From Gyromitra esculenta (Eukaryota; Ascomycota; Pezizomycetes; Pezizales; Discinaceae), in the NCBI GenBank assembly GCA_038503075.1, contig JBCAML010000009.1, forward strand, positions 1,674,001 through 1,738,000: a DNA stretch of 64,000 nucleotides, written 5' to 3'. Under the pieces are notes generated by a model that made no database searches, was not told where the DNA came from, and saw only the letters and a list, made by a program, of their open reading frames with translations. Shown piece after piece: positions 60,430 to 64,000 of the stretch. Within the stretch, counting starts at the first letter, position 1; the number at the start of each line of letters is the position of its first letter. A program made the translations under genes and the position numbers.

Positions 60430-61883
60430 TCACAGGATTCTCCGTGGATCTAATTGCCTAATGTCCGCACTCGTTGCTTTGCCATCGAAAATTATCTCAC
60501 TTATAAGCTTTCCGGTTGCCGGTGCGTTATTGATACCCCAACAACTATGGCCAGTAGCCATCATCAAACCGCCCGTGCCTGTTTCACCGATGAGAGGTCC
60601 CCCGGAGCCGCCTATATTCAGGATAGGGAGATAGCAAGCCTGTTTCCTTGTCACCCGACCAAGCCGGATATGGTCTGATATTGAACTGACTTGAGCTATT
60701 AGCTCGTCGCAACGAGCCTCGTCGATTTCCACATCGGCTGTTGTCTCGGGCACTTCCACTTCCATATCTCCCTCCCCACAAACATATATTTCGTTGTTGG
60801 GGCGGGAATATATCTCGGGCGATACTGGTGCTGCTTGAACACCACGCGAAGAGTGATATCTAGACTGTTGACACGACGAAGACGACGAACTAGGAGGGAT
60901 GGTAATCTCAGTGAAGAGGGCGTAGGCCGAAACTGGGGAAGCGGGGGCAATCGTCACACTATGAGCCCGTAATCCCGATATCGGAGCAGAGGGATAGAGT
61001 TTCGATGTCCATGGCCCAGCAGCGAGTACAGCTGTTGTAGATGGGATTGTATGGATTTGGTTGGTTTCCCGGTCGATGTAGGTGACCGATTTTACTTTTC
61101 GACGAGTGCTACGACTCGATGAGAAAGAATTCAACGAAGCTGAAGAAAGGGCTGGCGAGGGAGGATCTGTCAGATAACTATTTGTTTCGGAAGGTGGGGT
61201 GGGCGGAGGCGGGGTCGGGCTGTACTCTGTGTAATTGATATCTGTAACGGATCCGATGATAACCTTAACGCCTCGCTCCTGGGCAAGGTGAACCATCGCC
61301 ATCGTAAATTGATATGGGTGAACTTGCGCGGTCTCCTTGCTCTCTCCCATCTTTTCGTATCCTTTAACGAGGCTCGGAATTACCCAGTCCAAGTCTTTAG
61401 GTAGGGTGTCTCTTGCCCCACAGGCCAATTTCCTCCCTTTCTCTCCACTCCTTTTACCCAGTGACATCCCTATTTGTCCACCCAATCTCTCCAACTCGCT
61501 CCTCGCTCGACCTGTTGCTTCCAAGTTCCCACATGATACTTTTCTGTACCCCCAGTTCTCCTCCCCACCATGTTCCTGTGCCAAATCTTGATGTAACTTA
61601 AAACTCAGAGGAACGATATTACTCGGATAAGCCCACACAGCAAGTAAGCCACCAGCTTTCCCAGAAGCCCCCCCAGCTATCCTTGTAGCTTCAATAACTG
61701 TGATTGAGTGTTTCGTCGGATCAAACGAGGGATGTCTTGTTAAGTAGTATGCTGTTGTACAACCAATGATACCACCACCTAAACCCGAAAAATTTCAGCC
61801 ATGCAGTTTCTAGGTATCAGATGAAGAATATCCTCACCTATTATAACGATGTCCTGACGGTTGTTGCTCTCTATAATGGTCAT
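60430..61883 (-). CDS. TDA3: FAD-dependent amino-acid-oxidase-like protein (Tda3-like)
   Basis: DAO-superfamily flavoprotein resembling yeast Tda3, a putative FAD oxidoreductase linked to endosome-to-Golgi transport. Two exons, 61883..61838 and 61778..60430, with a 59-nt intron (GTGAGG...GTTTAG) that splits the first glycine codon of the FAD loop; 464 aa. The start MTIIESNNRQDIVIIG puts the dinucleotide-binding motif GGGIIG at ~16-21. Further family features: GGASGKAGGLLA, VHPYQFTMAMVHLA, AVLAAGPWTSKLYP, and the C-terminal signature LIGETGTGGLMMATGHSCWG followed by INNAPATGKLISE. A Pro/Ser-rich insertion (TPPPPTPPSE ... SSASLNSFSSSRS) at ~190-235 and another Ser run lengthen the middle. An upstream in-frame ATG at 62012 exists, but the extension lacks family resemblance. 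Confidence 0.87.
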
Positions 61884-64000
61884 CGTGTCGTACGATTTGG
61901 AGTTGTTGCTGGGCAGACGTTGGATATCGTCTATCTGGCTGCTCGAGACAGAGCCGACTCGATGCCTATGATGACAATGAAAGCCGGGTCTCCGCGTGGG
62001 AAAGATGCGCAAAGCGATATGCGGGGGTTTGAGGGGGGGTGGGAAGAACGCGGTTCAAGTAGGTACCGGCAGAAGGACCAAGCTAGCACTACGAAAAAGA
62101 ATCACCCAATGTTACCCGATTGCACCGCTTTATTGCTAGCGCTGCCTGACTTCTAGCTTCAGCCTTCGCTAACACAATGAGCTGATGGGCTAAGAATTGG
62201 CTGATTTTCGGTGCTGCCCAGATATTTGTAATTATGGCTGCTGTAAAAATGGAACGTGGAGATGAGAGAAAAAGAGCGAGATAGGAAGTATGACGACAGG
62301 GAGAAGGAGGAGAATAAGATAAAGATTTCGTGGATGGTGGAGGGGGATCCGGAGAAGGAATAGAAGCCCGCCTTCCCGGGGGCTTGGAAAACCCTTTCTT
62401 CCCTTTCTCTCTCTTTGCCTTCTATCCCGAACGGGGCTCTCTGGAGGCTCGGAGGTAATGGTGCCACTCAATAGCAGCGAGACAAGCAGCGAAATTATCT
62501 GCAAGAAGAAAGGGGTTAGCTGCAAAACTCCTTCAAATGCCAAAATATGCTGCTACTGTTGCATGGAGCACTCTGAGGCTCGTGGATAACAAAGCTCAGT
62601 GGATACCTAGTCTAACCAAATATTCCACCCACTCAACCTTCCGTTGCCCATACATACACCAACAACGGTATTTAGTGGCGTTTCTTGGGAGATATCGGAT
62701 AACCGTGAAAACTTGCGACGTGATCCCGAGTGGAACGCGCCCTCGGTAACACTTCGATTGCTCCCGCTAGGTTTGTGGGACTCTAATAAGCCGCGACAGG
62801 TAATACCCAAATAAGAAAATTATGATACGAGATTAGAGAGTATGAGGGCTGAATGAGGCCCGTATGATTTCCTGACAACACAAGCAAAAAGCAACCTTAG
62901 CTGTGGGTGTATGGCGTTGAATAGCAACGTCACTCAAAGGGAAAACGACCCATCGAAGCTTTTTTGTCGCGATCGAGTTAAGCAATTTCCCCGACCTGAC
63001 GGAGAGGATGCAAACCAGGAATAGCTTGCACTTGAAGTTCCACACCAAAACATGACAGTCTACTCCTCGACTCTCGCGTCTGACCGACATCTCATGTGTC
63101 TCTCGTGTAAGGCAAACTGGAACACCAAGATAGTCCCATCGCGTCCCGCAGCAGCCCTACCAGCACTTTTCTTTGTAACCGCCATCGTTCTGGATCCAAA
63201 GCACTGGTGCAAAAGAATACCAATAGAGTAGCTGGGAAATCAAGATATCGGCTATGGTCTGACCCTGCGTCTTCAGTGCGCTGTATGCCAAATAGAATAC
63301 AGATTTCCATACCCGCGATCATATCCGCGAAAAAAAAAAAAAAAAGCCACCTGATGATGGCGTGACTTTTTTCCCTTTCTCACCCCTCCTTTGCCCAATC
63401 TATTTTGCCCGGTGTTCTGAATTCGTGCAGTTTATCAATCGTGGTCTGATTTTTTTGCCCCACGCAGTTTGAGCTACGATCCCTGTCTCCACTCCTTCTC
63501 AGTATTAAGAAGGTTCCGGAATACGTACCTCGGTCCAGTCTCCTAACTACATTAGGGGTATATTAATAACGCTGGGGCCGGGCGGCGGGCTAAATCAAAA
63601 CATCTTTTGACAGGCGAGGTCCCTGAATATGAGTGGATCTCAAATCTGCTCTCTGCAAGGTGATACTACACGTACTCAGGTGCAGTATCAAATGTACGAC
63701 TTCTAGTAAGTGGATCAGGAAATACCTCAGGATTAGTTGTGGGGTAAAGACTGACTTTCGAAGTGAAAACCCCCTGAAAATTCCCTTACACTCAAGAAAT
63801 ACATGTATCAAACGTCACGAGTCGTTTGTACATGTCCAGAGGGTGGAGGCTGAACTTATTGCTTTTGGTGAAGCGATAAACCTCGGGAGAGGCATCCCTC
63901 AAAGCGTATTGAGACCCTGCACAAATGTTCCAAATGCTGTTGCCGCAGCCGTAGTATGATACGATGGCTGTTCTAGAGTTTCTCATCGTGATCGGCACAC
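61884..64000. other. Gene-free right edge
   Basis: No supported gene. The frames are short and overlapping, with a Ser/Arg-rich one at 62159..62543 (-) that looks fortuitous. It contains an A run at about 63330..63344. A gene may begin beyond the window. Confidence 0.45.

Noticed and set aside
1..64000. CRISPR arrays, prokaryotic operons or phage modules
   Set aside because: No direct-repeat/spacer arrays or ribosome binding sites are seen; intron-rich genes make the sequence clearly eukaryotic.

Overview
The window is nuclear DNA of a filamentous ascomycete (Pezizomycotina). Genes are split by many short introns (50-120 nt) with GTRNGY-type donors, CTAAC/CTRAC branch points and YAG acceptors. 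The gene set is fungal: GH63 glucosidase I, the pabA-pabB fusion, Hus1, a Crt10-like protein, Bmt2, a Cyc2-like reductase, a Tda3-like oxidase and a DUF3684 protein. Long gene-poor, AT-rich stretches full of small TA-flanked hairpin elements would suit a repeat-rich genome such as a Pezizomycete (truffle or morel relatives). That placement is a guess.

Layout. 1.4-2.4 kb: 25S rRNA methyltransferase Bmt2 (+). 3.9-7.0 kb: glucosidase I (-, 8 exons). 7.7-9.4 kb: unrecognised helical/RGG protein (+). 10.6-11.6 kb: unrecognised protein (+). 13.1-15.5 kb: aminodeoxychorismate synthase (-). 16.7-18.5 kb: RWD-RBR ubiquitin ligase (+). 19.0 kb: intron-containing tRNA-Leu(CAA). 20.7-21.2 kb: small secreted cysteine-containing protein (-). 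21.3-25.8 kb: gene-poor. 25.8-31.4 kb: DUF3684 giant, rebuilt from 9 exons (-). 31.5-38.0 kb: gene-poor with several miniature transposons and a probable retroelement relic. 38.1-39.3 kb: HUS1 (-), head-to-head with a CYC2-like reductase (39.6-40.6 kb, +). 40.8-42.7 kb: divergent aspartokinase (-). 43.5-44.7 kb: short-chain dehydrogenase without its catalytic residues (-). 44.7-48.4 kb: no secure gene. 48.5-51.0 kb: CRT10-like gene with an apparent 1-nt frameshift (-). 54.0-56.2 kb: CLPTM1 family membrane protein (+). 56.2-60.4 kb: gene-poor. 60.4-61.9 kb: TDA3-like FAD oxidase (-).

Most genes are housekeeping and unrelated in function; there are no operons and no biosynthetic cluster. Exon-intron structures were worked out by hand from splice signals, reading phase and remembered family patterns. 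For every multi-exon gene except CRT10 the exon lengths sum to an intact frame.

Most noteworthy: (1) the DUF3684 protein, which joins an Hsp90/sacsin-type ATPase fold to a C-terminal HExxHxxxxxH zincin motif; (2) two neighbouring genes, an aspartokinase and an SDR, with intact frames but altered active-site motifs; (3) at least nine small hairpin elements flanked by TA, two of them homologous copies, one inside the 307-bp HUS1/CYC2 promoter and one only 59 bp long; (4) a single-base frame break in the Crt10-like gene.
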